Origin: Moniliophthora roreri
Taxonomy: Eukaryota > Basidiomycota > Agaricomycetes > Agaricales > Marasmiaceae
Assembly: GCA_001466705.2 (NCBI GenBank)
Contig: LATX02000249.1
Span: 62,001-126,000 of the forward strand
Direction of reading: 5' to 3'
DNA: 64,000 nt
Part shown: positions 23,196 through 35,817 of the stretch, piece after piece
Position numbering within the stretch: position 1 is the stretch's first letter
How the letters are laid out: each line of letters opens with the position of its first letter
Position numbers and translations under genes: made by a program
The notes under the pieces: generated by a model
The model's input: the letters and a program-made list of their open reading frames with translations, nothing else
Database searches by the model: none
Told to the model about the DNA's origin: nothing

Positions 23196-25141
23196 TTAGC
23201 CAAAATGAACAATATATGTTGTCCATTGCACAGTTTGATAGGCACTTGGAGGAAGGTCTCGGAGTGCCATTAGAGCAAGGATGATGAGGATCATTCTTGC
23301 AGTAATGTATGAGATAGTACCCAAAATGGTAGCAATATTGATGATCCAGTTCAACCAGTGGGGTAATCTCCTAATATTGTCCTTCTGGTCCTTCACTGCC
23401 TCCTCTGTCTTCTCTGCCTCCTCTGTCTTCTCTGTCTCCTCTGCCTTTGGAAATCCAGAAAGCCAATACACCAGTCCTATTGAGACTGGAGCAGCAGCTA
23501 CTGCAACAGCTGATATCTGCCAAAGCAACTGTTCAGTATGTGTTGGAGACTGAAAGCCCCATGGAATGCAGTGAATAGCACCAAATACACCTATAATAAT
23601 ATAAACAATAATGGAGGTGCAAGTTGAAACATTTTCTGCTCCTGTAGAGCAGAATCCCAATATCTGAACAAATCTTGAGGAGTTGTAGCTGTGGCGATAA
23701 ACCATAGTGACAATGCTAAGCAGAATAATAAAACAGAAAAGTACTAGAGAGAAGATGCCAATGTAAAGGACTAGAAGAAGGAGTGACAATGCAATCGCTA
23801 AAGTTGAAAAAGTTATTGAGAATATCATAATAATAAGTAATAGGAGAATGTAGAACAAAAAGATGAATGGTAGTGATACCACTGTTAATATGACCTTGGA
23901 TAAGGGAACTGGTCCATTTGTGGTTGCATTGACTACACCATCTGGATTAACTTGCTCCTCCCTGGCTGGTGTTTTCTTGAACCAAGTTATTTTTGATTTG
24001 GCTTTTTTGAGTTTGATTTTACACTCCTCATGCTGCCAATAGATACGGAGAGGATAGCAGACACGGAGTGGCTTCCTCAACCAGAAAATATAGGTTCCTA
24101 AGTTGAGAAGGACAAAGGCTGCTGTCACAATCTCAAGCCTGGTAATGGCAAGACCTTGTGCTGCACGGGTAATCACTTGTGATGTGAACCAAAGTGTCTG
24201 TCCAATGGCAATGGATTTGGAGATGATGTCACCATGGCTGAGATTGCCACTGATGTCGTCTTCATTCACATCAATGTACCCATTGACAATCAAAAACTCC
24301 AGAAGACATGTTGGTGGTGATTTTTGATCATCCTGCTATTAAAAATATCAGATAGCTGTAGAAACACCTGTGGTATGAAAGTATACCTTGATTTCATGAT
24401 TCCGGGCCTCAACATCAATTTCAGAATGTGCCCCTCTGGATTCTGGTGGGTCAACCACCTGTCTGCAATCTCTTCCTTCCCCATCCTGTATTTTTAGATG
24501 AGACAGCATAAGCTAATATGTTAGCATGGAAGAGTATGGGTATACCTTACTACCAAAAACTTCCTGAACTCTTTGGTGATACTCTTGAATCTGATGCCAA
24601 TACTTATTGGCACTTGGTTCATATCCCTTTACAGCATTGTCGTAAAGATATCCACAAAACTTGTCCCCATCATAGAGAGTGAAACCTCCCATGAGAACCA
24701 GAAATGCATGTGGCATACCCCACCCATACTCTAGCATCAAGTCTTTCAGCACCGGCTCAGAAAACAACTTTGTTACTCACTTTCATATTTCCTTGCAAGT
24801 TCTTGAGCAGAAGACCATTGCTGCATCGCTTGGAGGATGATGAGATCAGGTGCAATAAGTGCAACGACCATGTTGTTCAGTCTGGTGAACAACATCCCAG
24901 ATGAACCTGTGCCCTCTCGTGGGACATCAGGATGAATAGTAACCCAAGTACAGACCAATATGACTGAAAGACAGCTCCATATTATACCGGTGATTGTCCT
25001 ACAACCATTGATGTTGATGCATTCACCAGTGGTGGGATCGAACAGGGAATCAAAGGAATTGGAAGCAGTGAGGTTCTTGGCCATAGGCCAAGCAAGAGCG
25101 TAACGGAGAAGCATTGTGGGGTGACAATTTGAAGAACGCAT
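23196..25141 (-). CDS. Multi-spanning membrane protein, family copy A
   Basis: The gene reads leftward and appears intact across short introns. Exon 1 (25141 to about 24781) starts with a hydrophobic MLLRYALAWPMAKNLTAS and contains IIWSCLSVILVCTWVTIHP and a second membrane segment MVVALIAPDLIILQAM. After a 50 bp intron, exon 2 carries EYGWGMPHAFLVLMGGFTLY-like residues; two further introns lead to the last exon (24.34-23.2 kb) with LSHGDIISKSIAI, several membrane segments, FGAIHCIPWGFQ and the ending IVHFG. I recognise this as a large uncharacterised basidiomycete family whose function is unknown to me. A distinctive Glu/Lys/Ala-rich acidic run (EETEKTEEAEKTEEA) separates membrane segments. 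The start could be 25141 or the Met at 25114, or lie upstream. The body is CpG-starved, unlike its 5' flank. Confidence 0.75.
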
Positions 25142-27240
25142 CTTTACTCACTTATATGGTGTACACAAGACAACCTGCTTTTCAGCAAGGGTTTCGTTCC
25201 TTTGGCTAATTTGACAGCCAAACACAGCGGTCACAGCGGTGGTTGATCGGGCTGAATGGATCGGCAATGAAGAAGAATGGACTCACGAGTCATGAACTGT
25301 ACATTAGCTTCCTGCTCTACTCTGTAGCTTCCGTTTCAGATTCTGATCCCATGCAGCGCAGTGATGTGAATGAACCATGGAGAAGTTCGCTCGAAAGTTC
25401 ATTTATTTTCCCATGGCTCCGCATTGTTAGAATAGCGCATGCCAATTGAGCAAGCAGTGTACTTTGAACAGGATTATAGATGTGACACTCCCACCGATGA
25501 CTACAGCATAATATATAGACGAAAATGTGTTAGGTGTGGTCTTGCAGAGGTCTTTGAATTCTAACCTATCTGAACCATTGTCTATACGGTACATCTGGTA
25601 CTTAAGTGCGAGAAAACGGGAGGCACGTCTGTTGGGAAAAGGTTTACAAAAGTGTAGCTCCCTTCGACGACACGAGTACGCTGCCACGAGTGAGCAGAAT
25701 AAACAGATGTATAAACGTGCAAGAAGGGTGCTCCGCTTCGGTAATTTGTGTGGATTCGGCGTGGATGATCGCCTATCGATCATCGATCATACTCCCTCTC
25801 AACCTAAAAGCGTCGCTGAACTAGGTGTCAAGCGAAGATCCAACGTGGTGCTGGTGCGTGAAACGACTACCTCATGAGCTGCATGTAGACCAATGTATGC
25901 GAGTTAGGCTCTGTACATCCTACTGTACGTACGATTCAGCACCTATACCCGACGATTTTGGAATTTGGAATGTACGCTGTTCTAGAAGCAAGAGAAGGCT
26001 ACCATCGGTGATCAGGGCACCACCTCCGGGTTCCAGCGTTGTGTCTGCTTTGAAACGAGTTAACACCCGCAGTGACGTAGCTCACAAGAAGACATACCGC
26101 GCATCATGGAGACGGCTCGTTCTGCTCATGATTCTTGAACTATGGCCAGAAACATGCAGATAAACCCCAAGTCTGTTCGTAGCGTTCATTTTTATGTACA
26201 GCGTTGTCAGTCGAGATATCGGGAATGATATGGAAGAGGAATGCTCACCGGATAACAGGATAGCACGGCCTCGGTGAATATTCGCGATTGTTTGCCATCG
26301 ACGCTTGATTCCGTCATCATTACTAGTAGCTGGGGGCTCGCAACACGACCAAGAAAGTTGACAGAGTGACGGATTTGTGTAGGTGACCGTCAGTAGTGAT
26401 GTGGAGACTGCAAGCGCAATTATTATCAACGGGGTGCGTATGGGCCACACATAGTACAGGTCGTGAAAAGTAATGAATTCTCGTGGGGGCCTTGCTCAAG
26501 TTGACAGTAATTCCGATAATTTCCAGCAGGATTGAGTGCTTTGACGAGCACACGACGGAGAAGGGCGTGTAAATTGTCTCTGTGAAAAGGATCGCCATGT
26601 CAGCCAATGTCAAACAATGAATAATGACGTACCCAGGCAAGAACTCCTCAATGTGCGCACTGTAGAATCTCATATTCATCGGTCGTGAGGGTGAGCATTG
26701 TTAATCGCTGCACCGTGAAAATCTGAATACTAGGCTGATCCACCGTGGGTTGGCATGTAAGCGTCGGTCAAGCCCGGCTCAAACATGCGTGGCCCGAACG
26801 ATTGTGTCGCCTTAGTCAATAGCAGCTTGTAGAGCTCTTCACGTAGAAGAGGCTGTTTTCTTATGTGTGGATGAACTGTTCAGCTGGTGTAGAGGGGTCC
26901 TAATTTCTGGTTTAGTCAGTATGTATTACAGATGCTAGGGCTATGTGTCCGCACATTCATGATATCGTTCGGTCTTGCTGGAGCCGCCGCCGATATATCC
27001 CAAGGTGTTGGGAAGGCTTTCGAAGCGGGCATGATTGGACCTCTCCTTTTATCGTCTTCCTTTACAGAGATCACGTCGTTAGCACCGTTAACTCCAGCCG
27101 AACCATCTCCCCAAGCTCAGAACACCACTCGTCCTTCAACCCACCGACCAGTACTATCCTTGGGCCTCGAGAGAGCGTGTGAAACCAGGTGTCGATTGAG
27201 GAAGGTTCGGAGATGTACTCAGGACATCCAATGATTGTAT
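25142..27240. repeat. Left part of tandem block 1, decayed gene remains
   Basis: This CpG-normal stretch has a diverged relative at about 31.75-34.05 kb: for example GCTTTGAAACGAGTTAACAC near 26.05 kb against GCTTTGCAACGAGTCAGTAC near 32.77 kb, and further matches through 26.1-26.6 and 32.8-33.4 kb. Minus-strand frames at 26.1-26.7 kb include hydrophobic segments (WPIRTPLIIIALAVSTSLL) and may be exons of a former membrane or other protein, but the second copy does not keep them open. I cannot identify the ancestral gene. Part of the stretch next to 25.14 kb is the upstream region or 5' exon area of gene A. Confidence 0.55.
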
Positions 27241-27654
27241 GAGTTGGTATTGCGTTTGTGAACGACGATATCGAGGATACTGAGCCTACAGCTGCGTCGA
27301 TGAGCAAAGGAAACTTTTGGAACGGGCGCTTTTTTCGATGTTTGCCCATTGTTTGGACGCGTGGGCGGTCTAGACTCTCGGGCCCTTTTGCTTGCACGAC
27401 GCGTCGCTCCACAACAACCTGCAATTCTATTCTCGGGGAATGGCTGATTGGCTGATTCACGATATATGGTGAGATTTCTGCTACCTAGTCTCTCATTGGG
27501 CTCATTCGCTGGCTCCTCTGATAGCTTCCGATTTGATGTACTTGGCCGTTCGTATTCAAGTGCAGATGTTTAGGTCCTTCGAGGACTCTTGGATGGATAA
27601 TGAGCCAGAAAAGGGACTTTGAGGTAGGCCCTGTCACACTCTACTATTCCTTTC

Positions 27655-27990
27655 CAACTCACAGTGTCCCTTTACCGTACAGCTCTACAACTCGAAAGGC
27701 TTTCGGCTCTGATGTCCAATGACACTGTCCAGTCTACGAATCCTCCATCTTTCCCGTGTTCTCGCTTTCAACCTTATCCCTCTTACTCAAACCTCCACAC
27801 TGTCACACCCTCATCGAGGATTGCATGCTACGTGACACACCGAGTGACGTTGCTTCCGCTACCAGCGATTTCTCAGCCCGGATCTCAACGTGTTGCACAA
27901 AGGCTGGTCTGAAGCTGCTGCTCGTTTTCATGGAACGCATCCGGCGTTAGCTTCTGCGAACGTCGTGATCATCTGCCTGTACGATTCGGC
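27655..27990 (+). pseudogene. Decayed copy of a possible SGNH/GDSL-like hydrolase
   Basis: This is the block 1 version of the better-preserved frame at 34415-34882. The start, MSLYRTALQLERLSALM, is present, but the coding sequence is then spread over three frames with a deletion in the middle relative to block 2. Assignment to the GDSL type rests on the block 2 copy and is weak. No catalytic residues can be pointed to here. Confidence 0.35.
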
Positions 27991-28044
27991 TTAACGAGTG
28001 TGAGATAGGTGAAGAGGACTGGGGCGTACAGGTAGAGACGGAAT

Positions 28045-28287
28045 TAGTGATGTTGCGGGCTCGGTTCGGCTCAAAGCCCTGGGCTTAGGCCTGGTTTGAG
28101 AGGGCTCAGGCTCACCAAACATTGAGCCCCAGCCGTAGGCAGTGCCCGGCTTAGGCCAGAGCTTCAGAAATGCAAGCCCGAGCCTCGAGCCCGGTCAAAG
28201 CCCTACAGTAGGGCTCGGCTCGGCTTTGTGAGCCCTGGCTCGGTCAGGCCTGGCTTTAGGGCCCGAGCCGAGCCCCCAACATCACTA
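28045..28287. mobile_element. 243 bp hAT-like MITE, absent from the duplicate block
   Basis: The insertion begins TAGTGATGTTG and ends CAACATCACTA, with subterminal CGGGCTCGG/CCGAGCCGAG sequence in both orientations. The right flank is AGACGGAT (28288-28295) and the left flank AGACGGAAT (28036-28044), a near-perfect 8 bp duplication with one extra base. The duplicated block keeps the empty site AGACGGAT at 34935-34942 with matching sequence on both sides. It is GC-rich (many GGCTC motifs) and has no coding capacity. Confidence 0.85.
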
Positions 28288-28949
28288 AGACGGATATTGG
28301 ATGGTTGATAAAGACACGAACCGTCGAACTCTCTCCGCTACCTAGAACATCCACAAGTATCCGCCAGCACCGTGCGAAGCACCCCATCGCTACCATCACA
28401 TCCCTTCATCGTCCATACGCATACTTTGGAGACATGCTCAGCGCAAGATCATCTTCAGGCTCTTCTTCCAGCCACTGTACCCCACATTTCGATCCCACTT
28501 TTCTTCATAACGCTACGAAGCCAATCCGCTTCTTCGCCGTCACGTACAGATTCTACGTGGTAAACCATGCAGACAAACCACTCGCAGCCTTCACCCTGCA
28601 CCCCTCGTCGAACGCTTTTGGGTGCAGCTTAACAGGTTGAGGCATCGGAGGCGTATTTCGAGCCCGCTGGACACAGGCTGGCTTTTTTCCGCCGACTGGT
28701 TTTGGCGTCAACATTGTTCGCCTTGACCCTCGAGGTTGGACTACGCGAAACATCGCGACGGATAGCGCACGCTATTAGTATCGATTTATGGTCGAGTAGA
28801 AGGCGAAGAGCTGGTGAGATCTATTTCACCCGCAACACACATCTCTCCAATCTACTCCAGACTAAACGCTTGCTGGGGGACAGAATGCCCTTCTCTCTTT
28901 CTAACCCTACCCTGATGATAACACCCTCACCGAACGCGCTGCTCGAACA

Positions 28950-29300
28950 TAGATTTCACTTATGATGCCGTGTCCAACATTCCTGGTAGTTCATCCTGTG
29001 TACGCCGAGTTGTCGCCGACCTTGTCGGAAATCCTATCGAGTTTACCCAAAGTTCATCTCAGGAAAGTCTAAACGACGCAAAAGAGTCGGGCAGTGCTGA
29101 GCTGTCGGTTTTGACGCTGCATCTAGGATCGGCGTCTCTTGAAGGAAGTCGGACTCGATTGTTAATAGCTTATGTCGACGGAATGGAGGTACAATGACTC
29201 GAGACCAAAGCCTTTCTCTCCCTCAACACTTTCTTCCAGGTGCTGACAAGTTGTGCTCGTGGGAGTCGACATGGGCTTTTCCTCTCCAAAACGTATAATT
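28950..29300 (+). pseudogene. Unrecognised exon remnant, block 1 copy
   Basis: The frame to 29197 includes FTYDAVSNIPG-like residues (start of frame partly lost), VRRVVADLVGNPIEFTQ, and SLNDAKESGSAELSVLTL, followed by a plausible intron with donor GTACAATG (around 29190) and acceptor near 29239. The block 2 copy at 35818-36190 keeps the same frame, so this was once a coding exon. The sequence after the intron is shifted relative to block 2. I do not know the family. Confidence 0.4.
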
Positions 29301-29882
29301 AGTGGATCCGTTTTTATGATCCTATGGATGTGACGGCTAGGAATAGGGTAATCAAGCCGTTTGTGTCACTACAATGTGAATAATTGTCCGCATATTCTAA
29401 AGTTTGCGGGTGAGCGTTTGCTGCTAATAGTATTTCGAGCTGTGCCGTGGCTATTCTTTCATAGGTGGAGATGATTAGGGAGATTAAGCTCGTGGTATAT
29501 TACCTTCGTTCTGCCCCCGAATTCGCTGATGCAATGCTCGGACCGTGAGTCCCTACTTTGTCGCTTCCTGATGTAGCTGACATCGTTTTTGCAGTCAAGT
29601 GGTGCCTGGATAACTGCTAAACAAGACCCCCTCAATGCAATTCCCGGAGGTGGCAGATATCGAAACGGAGCTGACAGCTTATAAATAAGTAACAATACAA
29701 ACTATAATACAGCAAGGTAGCAGACCAGTGCAAGCAATATGATATACTCCAATCAAAAAGAGAAGAACTGCATACAATAAATAAGATGGACTGATATGCA
29801 TACTGATGAATAGGTTCCCATTGGCTAGGCCTGAGATCTAATCAGATTCATGGCAGTGAGTAAAATATAACACATACTAGGA

Positions 29883-31745
29883 TCAACCAATGTGAGGAAG
29901 CAATATTGTCCATTGCACAGTTTGATATCCACTTGGAGGCAGATCTCGCAGTGCTGTCAGAGCAAGCACTATAAGGATGGTTCGTGCAGCAGCGTATAAG
30001 CTAGGGAGCAGAATGGTAAAGACCACAAGCAATATGCTTAGCCATGTAGGCATATTCCAGTTGCGGTCCTTTTTTGTCTTCATAGCCCAATGCAGAGACC
30101 CTGTTGGGATTGGTCCAGCAGCAACTGCAATTGCAGATATATGCCAAAGCAGCTGTTCAGTGTATGTTGGAAATTGGAATGCCCAAGGGATACAGTGGAT
30201 AGCACCAAATAAAGCTGAAATGATGTACATAGCAGCATAAAGATGGAGTGGACTATCTTTTAGCCCTGTAAAAAACCGAATCTTGGATCCATCTGAATCT
30301 GCCTTGTCAGCAAGTATGTCATTGCTCATAACCAAAAATTGCAAGACTGCAACTAGTGGAAAGAGCATTAGTGCAACCACTAGCTCTGAGATGCTGTTTA
30401 TTGACTTCTTCCAGACATACTTGAAGATGGCAGCAATTCCTCCCCAAATTGCACCCAAGCAGCCATTTGTAGACTCCATAGTCCTGGAGTTGCATTTCCA
30501 CTTTTTTTGGCACCAATAAACATGAACAGGATGTTGCACACGAAGTGGCTTATTCCACCACAGAAAGTAGGTCCCAAAATTGAGCAGGGCAAATGCCACT
30601 GTCACAATCTCAAGTTCTGTGATGGCAAGTCCTTCAGCCCAGCGACCAATAACTTGAAGTAGGAACCAAGTAGTCTGTATAATGGCAATGGATTTGGAGA
30701 TAATGTCACCATGGCTGAGATTGTCTTTGATTTCATCTTCAGTTATTGTGATGTGACCATGCACAATAAGATATTCCAGAAGACATGTTGTTTCAGGTAG
30801 TTCATTGTCCTTAAGGCATAAATATGGGTACATAGCACATTTAAAGTACAAGGCACAAGGAATGGACTTACTGAAACTACTACTTTATCAGACTCAGGCA
30901 TTGGAGCATGTTCCTCATTCTTTTCTTGTTCCTATGATTTACAATTAGTGCTTAATAATGTGAGATTAAGGTCTCAAAGCCTACTGCAATGTTTGAGTCA
31001 GGGATATTCAAATGCTCAGGCCACCCAACAGAAACATCCCTTTTTTGGCTGTTTCTGGTAATCTTCCTCCAGTACTCTTCATGAGCCTCTTTCCAAACAG
31101 GCCAATCCCCCAAACCTAATTCCTTGCCTTCCCAGAGATAACCACAAAACTCGTCTTCATCATAGAGAGCAAAGCCTCCCATAAGGAGTAGAAAAGCATG
31201 GGGCATTCCCCAGCCATACTCTATGGTAGAATTTTTAGCTTCAGCCCAGAATTAAAAGAATGTTACATACTTTTGTATTTCTTTGCAATCCTCTTGGCTG
31301 AAAATCTCTGCCTCATTGCCCACATAATAATCAATTCCGGTGCAAGCAGTGCAACAAGCATGAGTTGCAGGTTTTGGTAGACCACCACTGCCCGATGCTT
31401 CCCTACTTCTGGGACATTGGGATGAATGGCCACCCATATACAAATGAATACAACAGATAAACAGCTGTATAGGATCCCAGGAACAGTCCTACACCTATTG
31501 ATGTCAACACATTTGCCAGTTGTGGGATCAAATAAGTCAGAGTCGGAAGAGTTGGTAGCAGCTAGGTTTTTTGCAAGAGGCAAAGCAACAGCGTAGAGGA
31601 AGAGCATTGGGGAAATAACAATATGAGGAGTGGATTGTTTTAGCCGTTTATATGCATTGGCTGTTCTACATGCTTCACCTTCTTTGGCTACTTTAACTAC
31701 TTTGGTAGTCAAACGAAGTTCAATAGCAGTGAATATTAAGATCAA
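29883..31745 (-). CDS. Multi-spanning membrane protein, family copy B
   Basis: The minus-strand gene looks intact. Exon 1 (31745 to about 31271) has LLTTKV-type N-terminal residues, LFLYAVALPLAKNL, then ILYSCLSVVFICIWVAIHP and LVALLAPELIIMWAM. A 50 bp intron (31221-31270) joins an exon with YGWGMPHAFLLLMGGFALY; two more short introns follow (near 30.95 and 30.8 kb). The last exon begins DNELPETTCLLEYLI, contains LSHGDIISKSIAI, FGAIHCIPWAFQFPT and ALTALRDLPPSGYQ, and ends LLPHIG at 29883. A further 5' exon may exist, since CTTTCAG lies just upstream of 31745. About 15 CpGs occur over the whole 2 kb body, against about 20 in the next 420 bp upstream. Confidence 0.78.
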
Positions 31746-34055
31746 ATAGAACCCTGAAAGAGAAGAGCGTACGCTTGGGAGTCGGCTTTACACTGCCGTT
31801 GTATAGCTTCCGTCGCAGATCCTGATTTCTTACAGCATGCCACATGTTGAATATGAAATGATCAAAAAAACCTCTCGGTGCCTTGAAAACGGGACATCGG
31901 TTAGAGTTGTAGCTCGACAAAGTCATCAAATAAGTTGCTGAAAAGTAGTTCTTGCCAAGGCCACAAGAAAACGACAGGCGCGTTCATCATGATAGCATTT
32001 TTCGCCTCCTTTTGATAATGTCAGTATTCTGCTGTGATTGGTCAGAATGAATTGAATCGTGACAGGGAAGAGGATAAACGTGCGAGCAGGGTGGCCCACT
32101 GCCTACCTGCGCCACCATTTAACTTTATGTTGATGGCAATTCGTATGGAGTCGGTGTGAATCATCGCCACCTAAAGGCGTCGTGTTTGAGTAATGATATT
32201 GTGCAAATTTAACGGTGTACCTTGACCTAGGCCCAAGAGATTGCGCATTATCCAGAACTGCTAAAAAGATACCAGATAATTGCTAAGTTCAAAGCGACGA
32301 AAGCGACCACAAGGCAGGGGCTGCGGAGACCCATTTCCGTCCAGAATGGGTTGCCACTCGTCAAGATGTCCTCCATCATGCCGAAACCCCTCCCCCCCCT
32401 TGATCGTTCTCGCGAAACCGGGTATTGGGAAACTGCTTCTGAATGATAGAGTTTTGACTGCAACGTGAACATCAACTTTACCTGTAACGAGACGCAACGA
32501 AATTAACCTATCATGAGTACGACTTGAAAGGTCGAACATGAGGCCTTCGCAGTGTCAATGGTGATAGCTTCCATGAAAGCCTAGATCAAGGGAACAACTC
32601 ACTCTCATTTCGCCTCACAAGCTGCAGACTGTGATAAGTAGAAATGTCCTCAAACCTCCGAGTTATGTACATGGTTCAATAGTTATGTCCGACAGTTCTG
32701 GAATACGCGCTACCTTAGAAGAATATTGGGTCTCCACCTCCCACGTTATCTCTGCCGCTCTCTGCAGTCGCTTTGCAACGAGTCAGTACCTGCAGTCATA
32801 CAACTCGCAAGAAAGACATCGTATCCTTTTCATGAGGACAACTCCTTCCGTTCGGGGACCATTGAACTGCGGACGGAAACATGTAGATAGACGCCGATTC
32901 TGCGTCCATCTCCTGTGCAATGTTGTCAGTCAAAATCTTGAAAATATCGTCAGAGGAATACTCACTGGATAACAAGATGGTTACCTTTCACTCCTCTCGC
33001 TCCGGCGAACAGCCGCAATGATTCGAGGTAGACACTCCATTCCGTCGGTTCACTAAAGGCCGGCCATGCAACTAGGCAGACGGACAACCTACCAAATCTG
33101 TAAACGTGATCGTCAGAAGCGATGTGGAGACTGCGCAGATATAATCACTTCTCACCGGTTGATTATCACGGATTGGGTATGAGCCATAGTGCATCGTTCG
33201 TGTCAGGAAGAAGGTTGATTCTTGTGGGAGTTCTCGCTCTTGAAAGTGATTTCGTTGGTTTTAGGAAGATCGAGCGCTGTGGCAGGCGCACAAAGGTGTA
33301 GTCGTGTCAGTTGATCCTCAATGTCAAACGATAGATGGTGATGTACACCTCAACGGACTGGATCTCATCTTCAACGGTTGAGGATTGAACGCTGCACTGT
33401 GAAGTCCTAAGTCAGTATTGAGCTGCGAGACCCGGGGCTAGCCGTATCGGACCAGGAATGTTGTATATCCCGCTCAGTTTCGGACATATTCTGCGAAAAT
33501 GTATCAGTATCGAGTCTTACTCAAGCATACGAAATAGTATTCACAATGACGAGTAGCCGTTCACCATACGTAACGCAAACGCGCTAACCTGAACAGTTGC
33601 TTGGACTGCTCCTTCTTATGCAGAGAAGGCTGGTTTCTTGTAGCATGAATAAGCCCTTCAACTGGGCTTAGTGCTGTCAAATTGTCCTAGCTATCGATTA
33701 ATCAGTATACATCGCAGATGCAATGGTTATGGAACCGCACGTTCGTGATCTCATCCTGTCCTCGACAACGTATACTAGGTATCATCAGGAAGGCGTTTGA
33801 AGCGAGCACAGAAATGATCGCTCCTTCCCCGTTCTTCATCGCCTTCCTCTAGGGACATTTTGCCTCCAACGCCCTTAAACGTGACCTAATTCAATCCATC
33901 TCCTCAAACTCCTCAGGATACCATCCGTCCTTCAATCCACTTGGCACTGACCTTGGGCCTCGAGAGAGGATGTGAACCTAGTTGTCGATTGAGAAGAGTT
34001 CGGGGATGTACTCGGAGCATCCAGTGATTATATGGGTTGGTACTGCGTGTGTGGA
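31746..34055. repeat. Left part of tandem block 2, decayed
   Basis: This is the diverged counterpart of 25.2-27.2 kb, and is CpG-rich. The first ~200 bp may include an upstream exon of gene B: a minus frame at 31720-31929 contains WHAVRNQDLRRKLYNG, and a related stretch is found upstream of gene A near 25.35 kb (QNLKRKLQS in one frame). The remainder shows only broken frames. No intact gene is recognisable. Confidence 0.5.
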
Positions 34056-34414
34056 TGGGAGTATCGAGGAGCCTGAGCCCACAGCTGCGTCGATGAGCAA
34101 AGGTTATTTTCGGAACGGGCGCTTTTTTCGATGTTTGCCCATTGTTTGGACGCGTGGGCGGTCTAGACTCTTGGGCCCTTTTGCTTGCACGGCGCGTCGC
34201 TCCACAACAACCTGCAATCTTATTCTCGGGGAATGGCTGATTGGCTGATTCACGATATATGGTGAGATTTCTGCTACCTAGTCTCTCCTCGGGCTCACGA
34301 GCTGGTTCCTCTAATAGCTTCCGATTTGATGTACTTGGCCGTTCGTATTCAAGTGTAGATGTTTAGGTCTTTCGAGGACTCTTGGATGGATAATAATGAG
34401 CCAGAAAAGGGACT

Positions 34415-34882
34415 TTGAGGTGGACTCTGTCACTCTCTGCTATGTTCTTCCAATTCATAATGTCCCTTTACCGTACAGCTCTACAACTCGAAAGGCTTTC
34501 GGCTCTAATGCCCAATGACACTGTCCAGTCCACGAATACTCCATCTTTCCCGCGTTCGAACGAAACAACCTGTCGAAACAGTCCCCTGCGCACGTATTTC
34601 CTGAAGTTCGGATCTTTCGCAACACACTATAAACTCGCTTTCAACCTTATCCCTCTCACTCAAACCCCCCGTCACACCCTCGTCGAGGATTGCATACTAC
34701 TTGACACGCTGAGCGACGATGCTTCCGCTACCAGCAATTTCTCGGCCCAAATCTCAGACATGCGCCATAGGAGGAATGTCTTGCACAAAGGCTTGTCTGA
34801 GACCGCTGCTCGTTTTCATGACACGCATCTGGCGCTAGCTTTTGCGAAAGTCGTGATCATCTGCCTGAACGATTCGGCTTAA
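34415..34882 (+). pseudogene. Possible SGNH/GDSL-like hydrolase fragment
   Basis: A 155-residue open frame contains FNLIPLTQTPRHTLVEDC, then SNFSAQISDMRHRRNVL and a C-terminal LALAFAKVVIICLNDSA. The order LPPL-x-x-TP, then W/R-N at the start of a helix, then a hydrophobic strand and VLD-like residues resembles the middle of fungal GDSL esterases, but the N-terminal GDS block and the C-terminal D-x-x-H are not visible. It may be a fragment of a longer gene whose other exons have decayed. The same region is more damaged at 27.66 kb and 41.87 kb. The identification is tentative. Confidence 0.35.
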
Positions 34883-35817
34883 CGAGCGTGAATTGATTAT
34901 GGGATATGTGAAGAGGATTGGGCTGTACATGTAGAGACGGATACTGGATTGGTTGTCGAACCCTCTCCACTACTCAGAACATCCACAAGCATCCGCCAGC
35001 ACCATGCGAAGCACCCACCGCTATCATCACACGCCTTCATCATCCGTAGGCGTACTTTGGGTATTTGTAGACATGCTCAGCGCAGGATCGTCTTCAGGCT
35101 CTTCTTCCAGCCACTGTACCCCAAATCACCCAACGGCATCTCAATCCCACTTTTCTCCATAATGCTACGAAGCCAATCTGCTTCTTCGCCGTTACGTGGC
35201 AAACCATGCAGACAAATCACTCGCAGCCTTCACTCTGCACTCCTCGTCGAATGCTTTTGGGTGCAGTGCACCCAAAGCTTCTCAACAGGTTGAGGCATCG
35301 GGGGCGTATTTCGAGTCTGCTGGACACAAGCTGGCTTTTTGCCGCCGACTGGTTTCGGAGCCAACGTTGTTCGTCTTGACTCTCAGAATTGGACTACGCG
35401 AAACATCGTGACGGCTAGCGCACGCTATTAGTATCGGTTTACGATCGAGGAGGGATAAGCGGATGCTAGGTCATGTGATAGAAGAATTAGCCTTACAGTG
35501 AAGCTACAGGCCACGACAGGCTCGCCTCGGAACTCTAATGTTGGCTTTGGTGTCAGCTGGTACCGAGATAGCTCGGTGGTCCGTATTGCTTCGATCAGCG
35601 CACTCATCGGAGAAGGGCGCATTCGAGGAACGTTAACCATGTCCTGTGTTGCTGGCGTTAGGTCGAGGAAGGATGGTCACAGTCGAGTAGAAGGCGAAGA
35701 GCTGGTGAGAGACCTCTTTCACTCTCGACACACATCTCTCTAATCTACCCCAGACTAGACGCTTTCTGAGAGACAGAATGTCCTTCTCTCCTGTAAAACC
35801 CTCACCGAACGCGCTGC

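Larger units (their letters stand above)
27241..29690. repeat. Tandem block 1, right part (highly similar to 34.06-36.5 kb)
   Basis: From about 27.24 kb the sequence closely matches 34.06-36.5 kb in the same orientation, for example the shared segment around 27301 and 34094. Similarity continues through the flank of gene B, which matches the flank of gene C. The offset is about 6.8 kb. Differences include a 243 bp insertion at 28045-28287 present only here and short indels. The block contains remnants of at least two former coding regions, described separately. Confidence 0.85.

Noticed and set aside
27071..27460. 129-residue minus-strand frame and matching plus-strand frames at 27258-27455 and 33982-34248 in the most conserved part of the blocks
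   Set aside because: Similarity between the blocks is equally high in non-coding DNA and both strands are open, so coding cannot be inferred; no family recognised.
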